Source of the DNA: Hondaea fermentalgiana
Lineage: Eukaryota; Sar; Bigyra; Thraustochytrida; Thraustochytriidae
Reading direction: 5' to 3'
Assembly: GCA_014084085.1 (NCBI GenBank)
Contig: NPFB01000019.1
Location: 34,066-98,065 of the forward strand
DNA length: 64,000 bases
Both the position numbers and the translations under genes were made by a program. The notes below the pieces were generated by a model, which saw only the letters and a program-made list of their open reading frames with translations, did not search any database and was not told the origin of the DNA. The first letter of the stretch is position 1; the number at the start of each line of letters is the position of its first letter. Of the stretch, positions 29,716 to 40,129 are shown piece by piece.

Positions 29716-29973
29716 TACCAGCAATGTGGCGAAAGAAAGAATGCGGCGTCGGCAACGTCGTCACACGAAACAAATGGTCAACTAGATAGCGAGCTGATTG
29801 GAGATCAACTGGTTAGCCCCCAAAACTAGCTGGCCAATTGTCTTGCTGATTGGAGAGATGGACTAAGCCCTTTTGAAATATTAAGCTTTGCGTGTTTGCT
29901 TGGACGCTTCGAATTGGCAAGAGCGCGAGGTCGCACATGTTGACTTGACAACGTCTCCCACCCCAAAAAATGC

Positions 29974-30000
29974 TGCCGCGGATCGTGACGATCTGCGGCA
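29974..30000. repeat. Inverted repeat / potential RNA hairpin
   Basis: TGCCGCGGATCG and CGATCTGCGGCA form a 12-bp stem around a 3-nt TGA loop. One position is a G-T pair, which would be a G-U wobble in plus-strand RNA. It lies about 260 bp past the Sec14-like stop codon. Confidence 0.7.
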
Positions 30001-30531
30001 AAATGTCTCTGAATTTATCTACACTAAAAGGTTTGCATGTCTTTGTGATTCTTCGGATTGTCAAGATGAAAAATGGGGAGTGTGGAAACACACTAGAGTA
30101 AGCCTCGTTGAGTTGACATCCGCGCCCGAGGGTGCGGATGTTGTCAGCATAACTTTGCTTCGGCAAAAAGACCCGCGCTCTCTTTTTGCAGACTCGGCTC
30201 TTCCGGCTCAAAGCTTGCGCTCTTCGCCGACGTCTTGGCCTCCACGCACCAACCGTTTCCAGCTGGGCGCACTGCATCCCACGCGAGGGGTGTTTCGCCA
30301 TCTCTGGCTGGCACTTTCTACCTTGGTGCCCGAGGACTTTCCCACGGCCTGAATGCCCGCGTCGGGAGCGAACTCCCGCGCGAGCGGGCGGGCCGGCGTC
30401 TCCGCCGTCCGCCGCGTTCGTGTGCCGTGCTGCCGACCTTGGTGAGTTTCCGCACTGCCCGCCGTTGTGATCCCGCGCTCATTCGCTGGCAGCCAGCCAT
30501 TCATCCCGGCCGGGGCGCCCGTTGCGAATGC

Positions 30532-30553
30532 GACCTAAACGCGCGGTTAGGTC
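30532..30553. repeat. Small perfect inverted repeat
   Basis: GACCTAA and TTAGGTC flank the 8-nt loop ACGCGCGG. This could be a protein-binding palindrome or chance. Confidence 0.5.
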
Positions 30554-31164
30554 CCTTTCCCAGATTGGACGTCGTTGGGAAAAAATCCCGCGGGGGCTAG
30601 CAGCTACCTAGCGAGAGGTAGAGCCGCAACAAGAAGCAACGCGCGGAAAGCGAAGCGAGGGAGCGGCGGCCGGCGGCAGAGCGCGGACGCGGCGCAGGGC
30701 GCGAGGCGCGAGGGCCGCGGCGGCCGGCAGGCCAGTCTGCCCCGCGCGCAACCTACTTCCGCGCGCGGGGTGTCGTGCGCGCCCGGCGCGAGACAGACCA
30801 CGCGGGGCGACACGTGTCGCTCACGGCGAAGGAACAGCAGGCAGCAAGCAGACCGGCCGGCCTCTCGAGCAGGCAACGCTCGCGGGTTCGCGGGGACTTC
30901 TTGCGCACGGGAGACCAGGCGAGCGCGGAACCAGAAAAGGGTGAAGGGCTCGACTTTGTCCGCTTCGCTCGGCTTCCCGAAGGTCAAGCACCTCACGAAC
31001 GGAGTATACATACAATAGTCTTTCGGGTGGGTCTGCCTTTTCTTTTGGGGGGTCTGTCTTCCGGTCCTTTATAGAGACAATCAGGCACGAACCGCAGAAC
31101 TCAACAGGAAGAGTTTCATTGTAGCCTGCTGTACGCGTGAAGCAACGGTGACTCAATCCACAAA

Positions 31165-31752
31165 ATGCTGAACGACCTCCGCAACGGCGCCGAGGGCAGT
31201 TTGCAGAGCAGCCGCGGCGGAAAGGAACAAGAAGGAGGTGGACCGAAAGACAAGAATGGCCCAGAGTTTGTGAACTTGCGAGGCATCGTTGGACGCGTCC
31301 ATTCGTCCAAGCTTACGGAAGCGGAACTGAAACAGCTAGAAGATCACGATCTGTGGCCAGCATCGAAAACCGAGGGCAAGTTCTTTCATGAATTTGATCA
31401 ATCACAGATTGATGTTCTCAGCACCGTGCGAGATCTGGTGTGGAAGCGCCAAATTAAACAAGAGTTCCCAGACAACGATCGTTTGCGGCAAGAACTGGAA
31501 AATAAGCGGTTACAACACGAAGAAGCCGCTCGCAGGCAAGCACCGGCACCCCCTCTACCTCCGGCGATGTCGAATACTCTTTTGTCAGGCGCATCTGGCC
31601 AGCACGCGTCGGCTCTCCATCAGCACCGGCAAATGGAAAACGCGAGCAACTTTGTGTACGGACTCACGCAACAACAACAGCAACAGCAACGGCAGTCGGA
31701 TCGTCATGCAGGACAAGATGCTTCGTTCGACGGTGGCGTGTACGGTGACTAG
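31165..31752 (+). CDS. Hypothetical small Gln-rich protein
   Basis: I do not recognise this 195-aa protein. Residues about 35-115 look ordered: they include VNLRGIVGRVHSSKLTEAELKQLEDHDLWPASKTEG and a charged helix around the following KRQIKQEF. The C-terminal third is Ala/Pro- then Gln-rich (QQQQQQQRQ), typical of disordered regions. There is no signal peptide or membrane segment. Its 3' flank carries a perfect 12-bp hairpin about 80 bp past the stop. The gene stands alone between long non-coding stretches, and its codon bias is modest. Confidence 0.55.
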   Translation: MLNDLRNGAEGSLQSSRGGKEQEGGGPKDKNGPEFVNLRGIVGRVHSSKLTEAELKQLEDHDLWPASKTEGKFFHEFDQSQIDVLSTVRDLVWKRQIKQEFPDNDRLRQELENKRLQHEEAARRQAPAPPLPPAMSNTLLSGASGQHASALHQHRQMENASNFVYGLTQQQQQQQRQSDRHAGQDASFDGGVYGD

Positions 31753-31832
31753 CGAGAGTGCTGCTGGAGGACGACAGGAATGGAAAGAGGAATTCGAGGC
31801 GGAGTCAATGTGATTTACGATTACGAGAATTT

Positions 31833-31862
31833 GCCATCGGCGCGTGATCTCGCGCCGATGGC
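31833..31862. repeat. Perfect 12-bp inverted repeat / 3' UTR hairpin
   Basis: GCCATCGGCGCG and its exact reverse complement flank the loop TGATCT. It lies 80 bp after the stop codon of the preceding gene, so it probably folds in the 3' UTR or marks a transcript end. Confidence 0.85.
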
Positions 31863-33022
31863 GGGGAACTGGAAAGAAAAGGAGGGGAAAAGAAGGAAGA
31901 GCGACGAAGCGCGCGCAACAACAAACAATAAATAAGCCTTGATTGTAGTTCATCCTACCATGGGCTCACCCCACACCGATCAGCAGAGGCAATTGAAAAA
32001 GGGAAAAGATGGAAAACTTTGCAAGCGGTGTTGCAGGAACGCCGGCAGTGCAGACACGTCTCATTCCCCAAGGATTCTCATCTTATCCCATTCTACTTTA
32101 CATCACTTATGGTTATCCTTTCCTACTTCTTCATCAAGCTCCTGAGATATGGAAAAGAGGATCTCCGATTATGATCGACACACCCGCACACATATGCGCT
32201 GGGTACTGTTGTTGACACGAAGAAGACTGTGAGTCCTGCTCTTTTACACGACGGCCGGATAGGCTATGGTCTGAATTTATAAGCTGCTTTTCCACTATGT
32301 ATTCGTTTCATCTGTGATTGATTAGATTGCAAGGTCATGGAAGATACTGGCTGATTGCTCGCAAGGCTTCTCAGAGTTCCCCTGCGGCCAACCAAGCCAT
32401 CAAACCGGGCCGCCAAGCTTCCCATGTTCCAGATGTTTGAGCCCGAATTCCGAGAGCGCTCAGAACGTTCTATGATGGTTCTACGATAGTTCCTTTCGCG
32501 TTCTCTTTCTTTAAAAAAGCCCCAATTCTTGACGACATCGCGGCTTCCGAGCACGAAATGTATAGAAAACGACTAGAGAACTTCTACGTAGACCGAGTTC
32601 CCTTCGGGAAACCATCCGATGTTTCTCCGAGAGGCGACCGCTAGTATCGAACTTTCTCACAGATATCCGCTCACACAGCTTCCCTGAATCTTCTCGGCAG
32701 ACCTCGGATGGAGGCGCCCTGGCGACGTTCTCCCCACAGCCCACCCGTCGCTGGCCCGTCATCCTCTGTTCCGCCCCATTCAAAAGCCTGCAGCAGTAGT
32801 GGCCACGGACTGGCTTCCTCACTCACAGCTGTCCGCGAGTCCTTGGGCTGCGGGCGTTTTCGCGCGGCCTTCGTTCGTATTTATGGGCACAAAGTGGTAT
32901 CCCCGAGAAGACGTGTGAACGCAGTGGAGGCGAGGTGCGGGGCGGCTCGAAATGGATGGTGCAGAGATAGACCGGTTTCCGCCCCGCCGCGTCGCTGTCA
33001 CGCGTCGACAGGGCCGGCGCGG

Positions 33023-33328
33023 CACTTGCGCGGGGGCCGGCGCAAGTAGGTAATAGCGGCGGCAAGTGCAGCTGCTGCGGCGCGCAAGTGGGCGGAAATG
33101 GGTGGCCCTGGGGCGGCGGCGCAGCGGCCGATTCCGCACTGTGGAGGCGCGCCCGCAAGTGGGGCTAACGGCGGCTGCAAGTGGCTCTCTTGGCGCGGAA
33201 AGGGCCGCAAACGGCGGCGGCGCGGCGGCGGTGGTTGGCTGGCGGTTTGCGGCATTCCGCAGTGTGGGCGGGCCGCGAGCGCCACTTGCGCGCGCGTTTG
33301 TCGCACTTGCGGAGGCCGCGTGCAAGTG
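33023..33328. promoter_or_regulatory. Cluster of CACTTGCG / CGCAAGTG motifs upstream of eIF4A
   Basis: Within 306 bp I count exact CACTTGCG or its complement at 33023, 33083, 33154, 33283 and 33304, plus one-base variants (TGCAAGTG, GGCAAGTG or CGCAAGTA) at 33041, 33061, 33176 and 33321, on both strands. The cluster ends about 160 bp before the eIF4A ATG. The same word recurs in other non-coding flanks of the window, so it may be a transcription-factor site. Confidence 0.5.
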
Positions 33329-33490
33329 GCGAATAGTTGGTTCTGCGGCGAATAGGCCGCCCGTGTTTCTGGCAGCGGCGGCCCTCCTTCAAATTCAAAA
33401 CGCTTCCCCCCTTGCGACCCCGACACGCTTCCCTTCGCGACCCCCTCCGCGCTCCCCCCCCCGCTTTCCACCCCGCTCAAGTTCGAGACC

Positions 33491-35359
33491 ATGGCTGACC
33501 AGCAGGCGCCCGATGCCACCGTGCAGCAGCAGGACGGTACCGTCGTCGAAGGCGCCCAGGCCCAGGGCGGCGAGGGCGAGATGACCTCGACCTCGCTCGG
33601 TGACGGCCTCACCGTCGAGTCGGTACGTGCATGAACGACGGACGAACGGACGAACGAACGAACGAACGAACGAACGAAGCGGCCAGGCCGGCCTGTGAGA
33701 AGGCCTGCCGCCTGTGCCTGCGCGCCCGCGCCCGCCCGCCCGCCCGCGCGCGCGCGCGTGAGGCCCTGGCTGGGCCGAGCCGAGAAGAGCGAATCGTTCT
33801 TTTCTCCCCGCGTGATTTCGCCTAACGGTGACTCTCTCAGGGCAGAGGAGGACGAGCCACTCATTCTCCATCACTCTCTCTTTCTCTCTTGCTTGCTTTT
33901 CTTACCTATTCCCATCTCATCTCGTCGCTGCCTGCGCGCGGGAGCAGCGCCGCGGAGGCCGACGAGACGAGATAGGATGGAGAGAAGGCTCGAGAGGGAA
34001 AGGAGAGACGAGATGGGGATAGTGGTCGCTTTGCATTACATTGCTTTGTTTCGTTTCGTTTGTTTTGAGTTCTGATCGATCGATCAACCAACCCAATGCT
34101 GGTGGGAACCAGAAAGGACGATAAGAGTGAAAGAGAGAGAAGAGAAGAACGACGACTAACTTTGATGACACTTGCGTGAACCTGTGTGTGATCGAACGAA
34201 TTGCCGAAAATGACAGAACTGGACCGAGGTCACCGAGACCTTCGACGCCATGGACCTCCGCGAGGATCTCCTCCGTGGTATCTACTCGTACGGTTTTGAG
34301 GCCCCCTCTGCCATCCAGCAGCGCGGCATCAAGCCCATCCTCCTCGGCAACGACACCATTGCCCAGGCCCAGTCCGGTACCGGCAAGACGGCGACCTTCG
34401 CCATCTCTGCCCTGCAGAAGCTCGACATGGATCGCCGGGAAACCCAGGCGCTGATCCTGTCCCCCACCCGCGAGCTCGCGGTTCAGACCCAGAAGGTCAT
34501 CCTCGCCCTCGGCGACTACATGGGTGCCGCCGTGCACTGCTGCGTCGGTGGTACCGCCGTCCGTGACGACATTCGCATCCTCCAGGAGGGCGTGCACATT
34601 GTCGTCGGCACCCCCGGCCGCATCTGGGATATGCTTGGCCGCAACGCCATCCGCACTGAGAGCGTTGGTCTCTTCATCCTCGATGAGGCCGATGAGATGC
34701 TCTCGCGCGGTTTCCGCGACCAGATTTACGAGGTGTTCCGCTTCCTGCCCGAGAAGGTCCAGGTTGCGCTCTTCTCCGCTACCATGCCCCTCGAGGTCCT
34801 CGAGGTTTCGCGCCGCTTCATGCGCGACCCCGTCCGCATCCTTGTCAAGCGCGACGAGCTCACCCTTGAGGGTATCAAGCAGTTCTACGTCGCCGTCGAG
34901 AAGGAGGAGTGGAAGTTCGGAACCCTGTGTGATCTGTACGAGACCCTCACCATCACCCAGGCCATCATCTACTGCAACACCCGACGAAAGGTCGACTGGC
35001 TCACCGAGAAGATGCGCTCGAAGGACTTTACCGTCTCGGCCATGCACGGTGACATGGACCAGAAGGAGCGTGAGCTCATCATGCGCGAGTTCCGCTCGGG
35101 CTCCTCGCGTGTGCTCATCACCACCGATCTGCTCGCCCGCGGTATTGACGTGCAGCAGGTCTCTCTTGTGATCAACTACGATCTTCCCACCAACCGTGAG
35201 AACTACATCCACCGCATCGGTCGTGGCGGCCGCTTTGGCCGCAAGGGTGTGGCCATCAACTTCCTCACTGCTGGTGATGTGCGCTACCTTCGTGACATTG
35301 AGCAGTTCTACTCGACGCAGATCGAGGAGATGCCCATGGATGTCGCCGACTACGTGTGA
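33491..35359 (+). CDS. EIF4A: Translation initiation factor eIF4A (DEAD-box RNA helicase, two exons)
   Basis: I infer exons 33491-33622 and 34217-35359, giving 424 aa. The intron joins TVES to [14 protein letters not shown] in phase 0, restoring the eIF4A N-terminus. The helicase motifs are complete: Q-motif PSAIQQRG, Walker A AQSGTGKT (about 95-102), [16 protein letters not shown] (200-203), SAT, LLARGID and [10 protein letters not shown]. The protein is the eIF4F ATPase that unwinds mRNA 5' leaders. Codons are extremely biased, as expected for an abundant protein. The downstream ATG at 34250 would lose the N-terminus and is not preferred. The 5' flank carries the densest CACTTGCG cluster in the window. 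Confidence 0.95.
33623..34216 (+). other. Inferred first intron of eIF4A
   Basis: The 594-nt intron starts GTACGTGC and ends ATGACAG. It contains a GAAC tetranucleotide repeat (33642-33677), alternating CG runs near 33740-33760 and one CACTTGCG at 34169. The splice restores conserved eIF4A sequence in phase. A long first intron in a highly expressed gene often carries enhancer activity in eukaryotes, but that is inference here. Confidence 0.88.
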
Positions 35360-36004
35360 GCCCCCGGGGGGCCGGCCGTCTTCCACCTGGTTGGTTGGTA
35401 CTCTTTACAGAAGATGCCCTCTATAGTAGTGATATAATCTAGTCACTTCTTTCTAAACCTTTTCCCACTGCTGCTGATTTCGTGTGTTTTTCATCGTAAG
35501 TCTCGTGATGCCAGAGTCTTGCTTCACGTTGTGCTCTCTTCGACGTTGTGCATCCAGGAAGTGAAGAATGAATGACTTGTTGGCCGGAATTGGCGAGTGC
35601 AGACTTAATCAATCAATCAGTCAATCAATAAATCAATCAATCATCACACGCGATTGTACGCCTGCAAGTTCGTTCTGGAAGAAGGCAGTTGGTTACAGTG
35701 GTGAACTGCAGGTTAAACAACAACAACAAAAGCCGATAAAAGGAACACGTTTGGACAGGAAGGAAAAACAAAAGAAGAAGAAATGTCAAGATGGATCCGC
35801 GTCGCTTCATTCACGTTTCGAAAGGAAAAGATAGAGTTGCAGCGGTGAAGCTCAATTGTGTTATTGTAATAAGTAACGCAATCAGCGCATAAAATCTTGT
35901 TTGTTCTTTATGATTGACAAATACAGAAAGAGTCCACAAACATTGAAAGAAACTCATGCTCAACAGTTCTCTCCCTTCACCTCAGGCACGCATGCATACA
36001 TCCA

Positions 36005-36036
<32 letters not shown>

Positions 36037-36148
36037 CGTATGGTCACACGTAGAAAGACTTGCAGGCATACATGCAGGCAGACAGAGATAGTTAGGCAGT
36101 CAGGCAGCTAGGCGGGCGTGGGACGTCCAAACGAACAAGGCGGGGCTC
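35360..36148. other. Convergent 3' region of eIF4A and BET1-like gene
   Basis: This 789-bp stretch has an AATC-type repeat at 35606-35643 and a CACG tetranucleotide repeat at 36003-36038. No coding sequence is supported. Confidence 0.6.
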
Positions 36149-36535
36149 TCAACCACGGCCCATGAGCATAAAGTACAAGACGAGAAAGACGGCCACCACG
36201 AAGAGAATCAGATAGCACATGTGCTTGCTACCGCCCTTATCAATCATGACCTGGAGATTCTTGAGGGTCTTGTTCATGAGCTGGTTGGTCTGACCAAAAG
36301 TGGACCCCATGCCGTCCAGCAGCTTGTTGTCCTCGTTCACAACGCCGTTGATCTGAATAGAGAGCTCTTTGAGTTGCGAGACGCGCTCTCCAAGTAGATC
36401 CGTCTGCCGGTTGTTCTCCTCTTCCATCATGTTGCGTGTCGCCTCAGCGTACGCGACGCCGGCCCCCGAGTTGCCGCCGGCGCGGTTGCCAAAGAGGTCA
36501 TTGCGTTGGCTCATGCTGCCGCGGTACGTGGCCAT
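36149..36535 (-). CDS. BET1: BET1-like Qc SNARE
   Basis: The 128-aa tail-anchored SNARE has a heptad motif at about residues 45-100, with LKELSIQINGVVNEDNKLLDGMG aligning to BET1 LSIEIGHEVKTQNKLLAEMD. It is followed by a C-terminal membrane helix (about 106-124, CYLILFVVAVFLVLYFML). BET1 acts in ER-to-Golgi vesicle fusion. At the ionic zero layer the usual Gln is replaced by Asp69. I use the ATG at 36535. The frame stays open upstream, and a possible 27-nt mini-exon at 36616-36642 (MKFGKQILA) with a GTACGT donor and an AG at 36549-36548 could supply a different N-terminus. Confidence 0.85.
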   Translation of the reverse strand: MATYRGSMSQRNDLFGNRAGGNSGAGVAYAEATRNMMEEENNRQTDLLGERVSQLKELSIQINGVVNEDNKLLDGMGSTFGQTNQLMNKTLKNLQVMIDKGGSKHMCYLILFVVAVFLVLYFMLMGRG

Positions 36536-37260
36536 GCCGTTGCTCCGCTCCGGGTCGCGCGACGTCGAGCGCACGTACGTGCGTACGCTCGCCCGCCCGC
36601 CCGCCCGCTACGTACCGCGAGTATCTGCTTCCCAAACTTCATGTCCTCCTCGCCGTCGCCGTCGCGGTCTCCGTCGCCGCCTTCGTCGCCGCCTTCGTCG
36701 CGGTCTTCGTCTTCGCCGTCGCCGTCGCCGTCGCCGTCGCGTCGCTCGCGCAGCGCAGCGCCGCGTCGAGCGTCGCGGCTTTGCTGTTCTGGCGCTGCGT
36801 TTGTTTGCTTGCTTGCTTGCTTGCTTGCTTGTTTGTTGCTCTTCTCTGGCTGGTTGTTTCTTGCTTCTTGGTTGACGTTGTGGCTTGCCTGGTTCGCCTC
36901 CTTCCATCCTTTCTTTCTCGCATTTTCCCACTTTTTCTTTCTTTTCTTCTGCCACTCTGGCTGGACCCTGCACACTAGCCACCAAGGAACACCCACCACT
37001 GCCAACCCGCGCCTATTCCGCACTTGCGCCGCACAGCTGCAAGTCGCGCAAACCGCACCCACACACCTGGATACTCACACACCGACCAGTGGTCGCGCAA
37101 AGCGGTTTAGCCCACTTGCGCAGCCGCTTTATCCCTGTTCCCGCCCGCGCCTTTCTCGTTTCCCGCCCCGCGCGCGCTTTTCCTTTTCCCCCCCACCGCC
37201 CACGCACCTCCCGTCCACTGCGGGGCAGGTGCACCCGGCGCCGCGGCGCGCGTGTCTCCT

Positions 37261-37301
<41 letters not shown>
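37261..37301. repeat. CTTG tetranucleotide microsatellite
   Basis: About ten uninterrupted CTTG units. A shorter run of the same unit lies at 36802-36830 and another at 45461-45482, all in non-coding flanks. Confidence 0.9.
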
Positions 37302-37302
<1 letters not shown>

Positions 37303-38342
37303 CGCGATCCTTTCCTGGCCGCCCTCGCGGCCTTCGCTCGCGATCCTTTCCTCGCGGCCTCGCTCCTGCGCGCGCAGAGCAGCAGCGCCAAGCCGCGCGG
37401 CGGTGGCTGGAGGGCAGGTCGGCTGGCTGGCTGACTGGCTGGCGCGGAAGAGGGCGGTCGGCAGCGGCTCAGCTCGGCGGCTGAACCGGGCTGGCAGGCC
37501 GTCGTTAGTTAGTTTTCACCGACCGCCTCCTATCCTATTCGTAGTCGGCCCGACTGTTTATGAATGGACGCCGCGCGGGCAACTTTGGCCTCGCTCGCAT
37601 TCTTCGGCGAGCTGCCGCGACCCTCGTCGTCTTCTCGGCGGCCGGAGAAGGCAAGAGGCGAGCGAGGGCGCGATGCCGCGTGCGGTGGCACTGCTTGCGG
37701 GCGCACGCGGGAGGAGCGCTTTCGCTGAACTGCCCTCGCGGCGCCGTCCAAGTTGGTCCGGGCCGTGCGCAGGTAGCAAAAGCCGCGTGCAGTGCAGCTG
37801 CTGTAGCTGCAGCGCCGTCGCGGTCTCGAGACGCCGCTTTGTGAAAGGTCGCACTCGCCATTATCCATCGGCATCCATCGGCAGCGGGACTGCAGCGCAT
37901 CCTGATTGAATGATGCTCGCGCAGAATGTTGGTCCCAAGCAACAACATTCACTCGCGCTGTTATTTGCAAAACCAAGGCCCCAAAGTCCCGGAGCGGTGG
38001 CCACTCCTCGAATGTCGACCTGGCTACATGCGCCGCAGTCCAGCCGTGCGGCTTGAAAACAGCGAGGTTGGTGCAGCTGCGTCTGGCGTGGGCGGTCTTT
38101 GCGCCCTGCGACCTCAAGCTTGCCATTTTATGCCTTCTCAAGGATCGCCTCGGTCAAAGACGCGCGACTCGCACATGCACGCTCGCTCGCTCGCTCGCGG
38201 GCAATGGACGGTCAATCACGCGGAGGCTGTGGTCCACAGCCCCAATACAGCACGATACTGCGGATGAAAGCTACCGTTCGAGCAGGGACAGTCGTCGCAG
38301 TGACGGTGTGGGGGCAGGCGCCGCGTGCGGCTACTACGGCGC

Positions 38343-38346
<4 letters not shown>

Positions 38347-38376
<30 letters not shown>
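38347..38376. repeat. CTG trinucleotide repeat
   Basis: About nine to ten CTG units in non-coding DNA. Confidence 0.9.
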
Positions 38377-38378
<2 letters not shown>

Positions 38379-38721
38379 TCCGAGGAACGAGCAGCAGCAC
38401 AGCAGCGCACAAGATTTCCTCTTAGTCGCAGAAGCATTCGCGGTAGCTGCTTCCCTTAAAGTTTAGCAGCAACAGCACCGCGATCGCATCTTCGTGCGGC
38501 CCGGAGCAACCCCCGTGCCTCCGAGCATCCAGCGACCGAGCGTCCAGCGGCCGCAGCGCGCCACCCTATAGAAAGAAGATGGAGGAACAAGCAGCTTTTT
38601 GAAAGGCGGAAAAAAAAGGGGAAAAAAAGCGCGCACACCTCGCACGCGCCGCGGACCATTTCGGTGTGCGGCGGCTGGTTGGCTGCGAGATGTCGCTGTC
38701 GAAAGCGCCACACTGTCCGTT

Positions 38722-38770
38722 AGCTGCAGCTGCAGCAGTGGCAGCAGCCGCAGCTGCAGCTGCAGCTTCA
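38722..38770. repeat. AGCTGC hexanucleotide palindromic repeat
   Basis: Imperfect tandem AGCTGC units, each forming the self-complementary GCAGCTGC. Similar clusters occur at 39045-39060, 39268-39306 and 20413-20436. Confidence 0.8.
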
Positions 38771-40129
38771 AGTCGGAGGCTTTGCGCGAACTTGAAGGTA
38801 AGCACGTAGGTTTTACTACCCCACTCTCTGCACATCCAAAGCATGCACCGCCTCCATTGGCAGTAGCTGCCAGCCAATAGATGGTCGTGCGGGCCGCAAC
38901 AGCTTAGCAAGAACCAGCTGCCTGAGCAAAGACATGGCTACAGCATCGTCATGGCCGGTGCAGCTCCAGCTCTAGTTACAGTGGCCAGCCCCGCAACTTG
39001 GTGTGAATGATGGATGACTCCGGTCCACCCAAGTTGTTTCTCCTGCAGCTGCAGCTGCTCGCTGTCGCAGACTATACGACTGCATAAAGGCCCCCGACCC
39101 ACATTTCTTTCTTTGGCCCCAGGCATTGCATTTTTTTGCTCTCGACTTGACCACCTTCCCGGTGCCGAGTTGTAACCAGCCAGACATGCACAGGCGACGC
39201 CTTCGATGCACAAATAGCCTCCCTGCTGCCCCAAATCGAAGGGTCGATTCGACGCTCAACCACCACCAGCACCAGCAGCTGCAGCAGCAGCTGCAGCTGC
39301 TGCAACAACGGTCACAATAGCAATCAGCCCAAGGCAGCATGGAGCTCAACAGCATCACTGTCAACGCACGCATCGAGCTCGAGCTGATTGAAAAGAAAAA
39401 GAAAACAAGGTAAAGGGAAAACGAAAAGAGAAACCGAGGGCGAGATTCGATTGAAGATTCGTTCGCCCACTATACTAGCCTGCAGAGCGTCACCGCACTG
39501 CGCCGCACCGCACCGCACCGCCGTCGCGCGCGCGCATCCGCACTGCCCGGTGCTGCACTACCGCCGCAGTGGTCGCTGTCGCACGCGCCGGAATGGGCCG
39601 GCCGTTCTTCTCTCTCGGGCAAGGCGATGTCTGCTCGCGTTGAGCTGCTCGCGTTGCGCGGTGTTCTTCCACGCTCGATCGCGAGCAGAGGCCGGGCCTT
39701 GCAAGAGGAAGGTTGCTGGTGAAGGAAGGGCGGCCGCGGCTGGCGTCCACCACCCATTCCGGGGCGTGCATACCTTCTGTGATGAAGATGCAAAGGTTAT
39801 GCGCACGGCAGAGAAAGTATTGCCAGTGAGAGAGAGCCTAGAGTGTGGGTAGAGAGATTGAGTTGAGAGTGTGTAATGTTGATAAATCTCGTGAGGGCCG
39901 ACGAGATTTGGCTGCGAGAAGGGCCGACGCATCTAGGATTGTGTATGTTCAGGTACACGTAGCCAACCTTGGTAATATCGGCCCGGACTTACTGTTAGCT
40001 GTCAATTCGTCTCAAAAAACTCTGACCATGGTCGGGGGCCGATCGATGCGACAACGAGTAGCTGAACATAGCATCTGTTTTGCTCTTGCCGTTAATTTTA
40101 CTGTTAGGCCTCTGGCGACCCTTCTATTT

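Larger units (their letters stand above)
29716..31164. other. Intergenic region, no gene supported
   Basis: This 1.45-kb stretch has open frames on both strands (for example 29888-30352 plus and 29813-30301 minus) with no domain, and each overlaps the other. It contains a strong inverted repeat at 29974-30000 and a smaller one at 30532-30553. Confidence 0.5.
31753..33490. other. 3' flank of small gene and eIF4A promoter region
   Basis: This 1.74-kb stretch contains the 31833-31862 hairpin. The part from about 33020 to 33490 is very GC-rich and is packed with CACTTGCG-type motifs upstream of eIF4A. Open frames here are low-complexity Arg/Ala translations. No gene is supported. Confidence 0.55.
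36536..40129. other. 3.6-kb gene-poor region rich in simple repeats and AGCTGC palindromes
   Basis: I find no supported gene. The region has GCTT/CTTG tetranucleotide runs (36802-36830, 37261-37301), a CTG run (38347-38376), and several clusters of the self-complementary GCAGCTGC (near 37795, 38722-38770, 39045-39060, 39268-39306). CACTTGCG occurs at 37021 and 37113. Open frames crossing it are low-complexity (for example poly-Leu from the CTG run) and contradict one another between strands. It may hold the BET1 promoter, non-coding RNA or repeats. Confidence 0.5.

Noticed and set aside
33917..35386. 489-aa open frame antisense to eIF4A
   Set aside because: It lies exactly opposite conserved eIF4A coding sequence and its intron, so it is a shadow of codon bias.
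36616..36642. MKFGKQ start as the first exon of an SPX-domain protein
   Set aside because: SPX proteins begin MKFGK, but no SPX continuation exists nearby on this strand. I kept it only as a possible BET1 leader exon.
37906..38466. 186-aa plus-strand open frame with a poly-Leu run
   Set aside because: The poly-Leu comes from the CTG microsatellite, and the rest has no domain and poor coding character.
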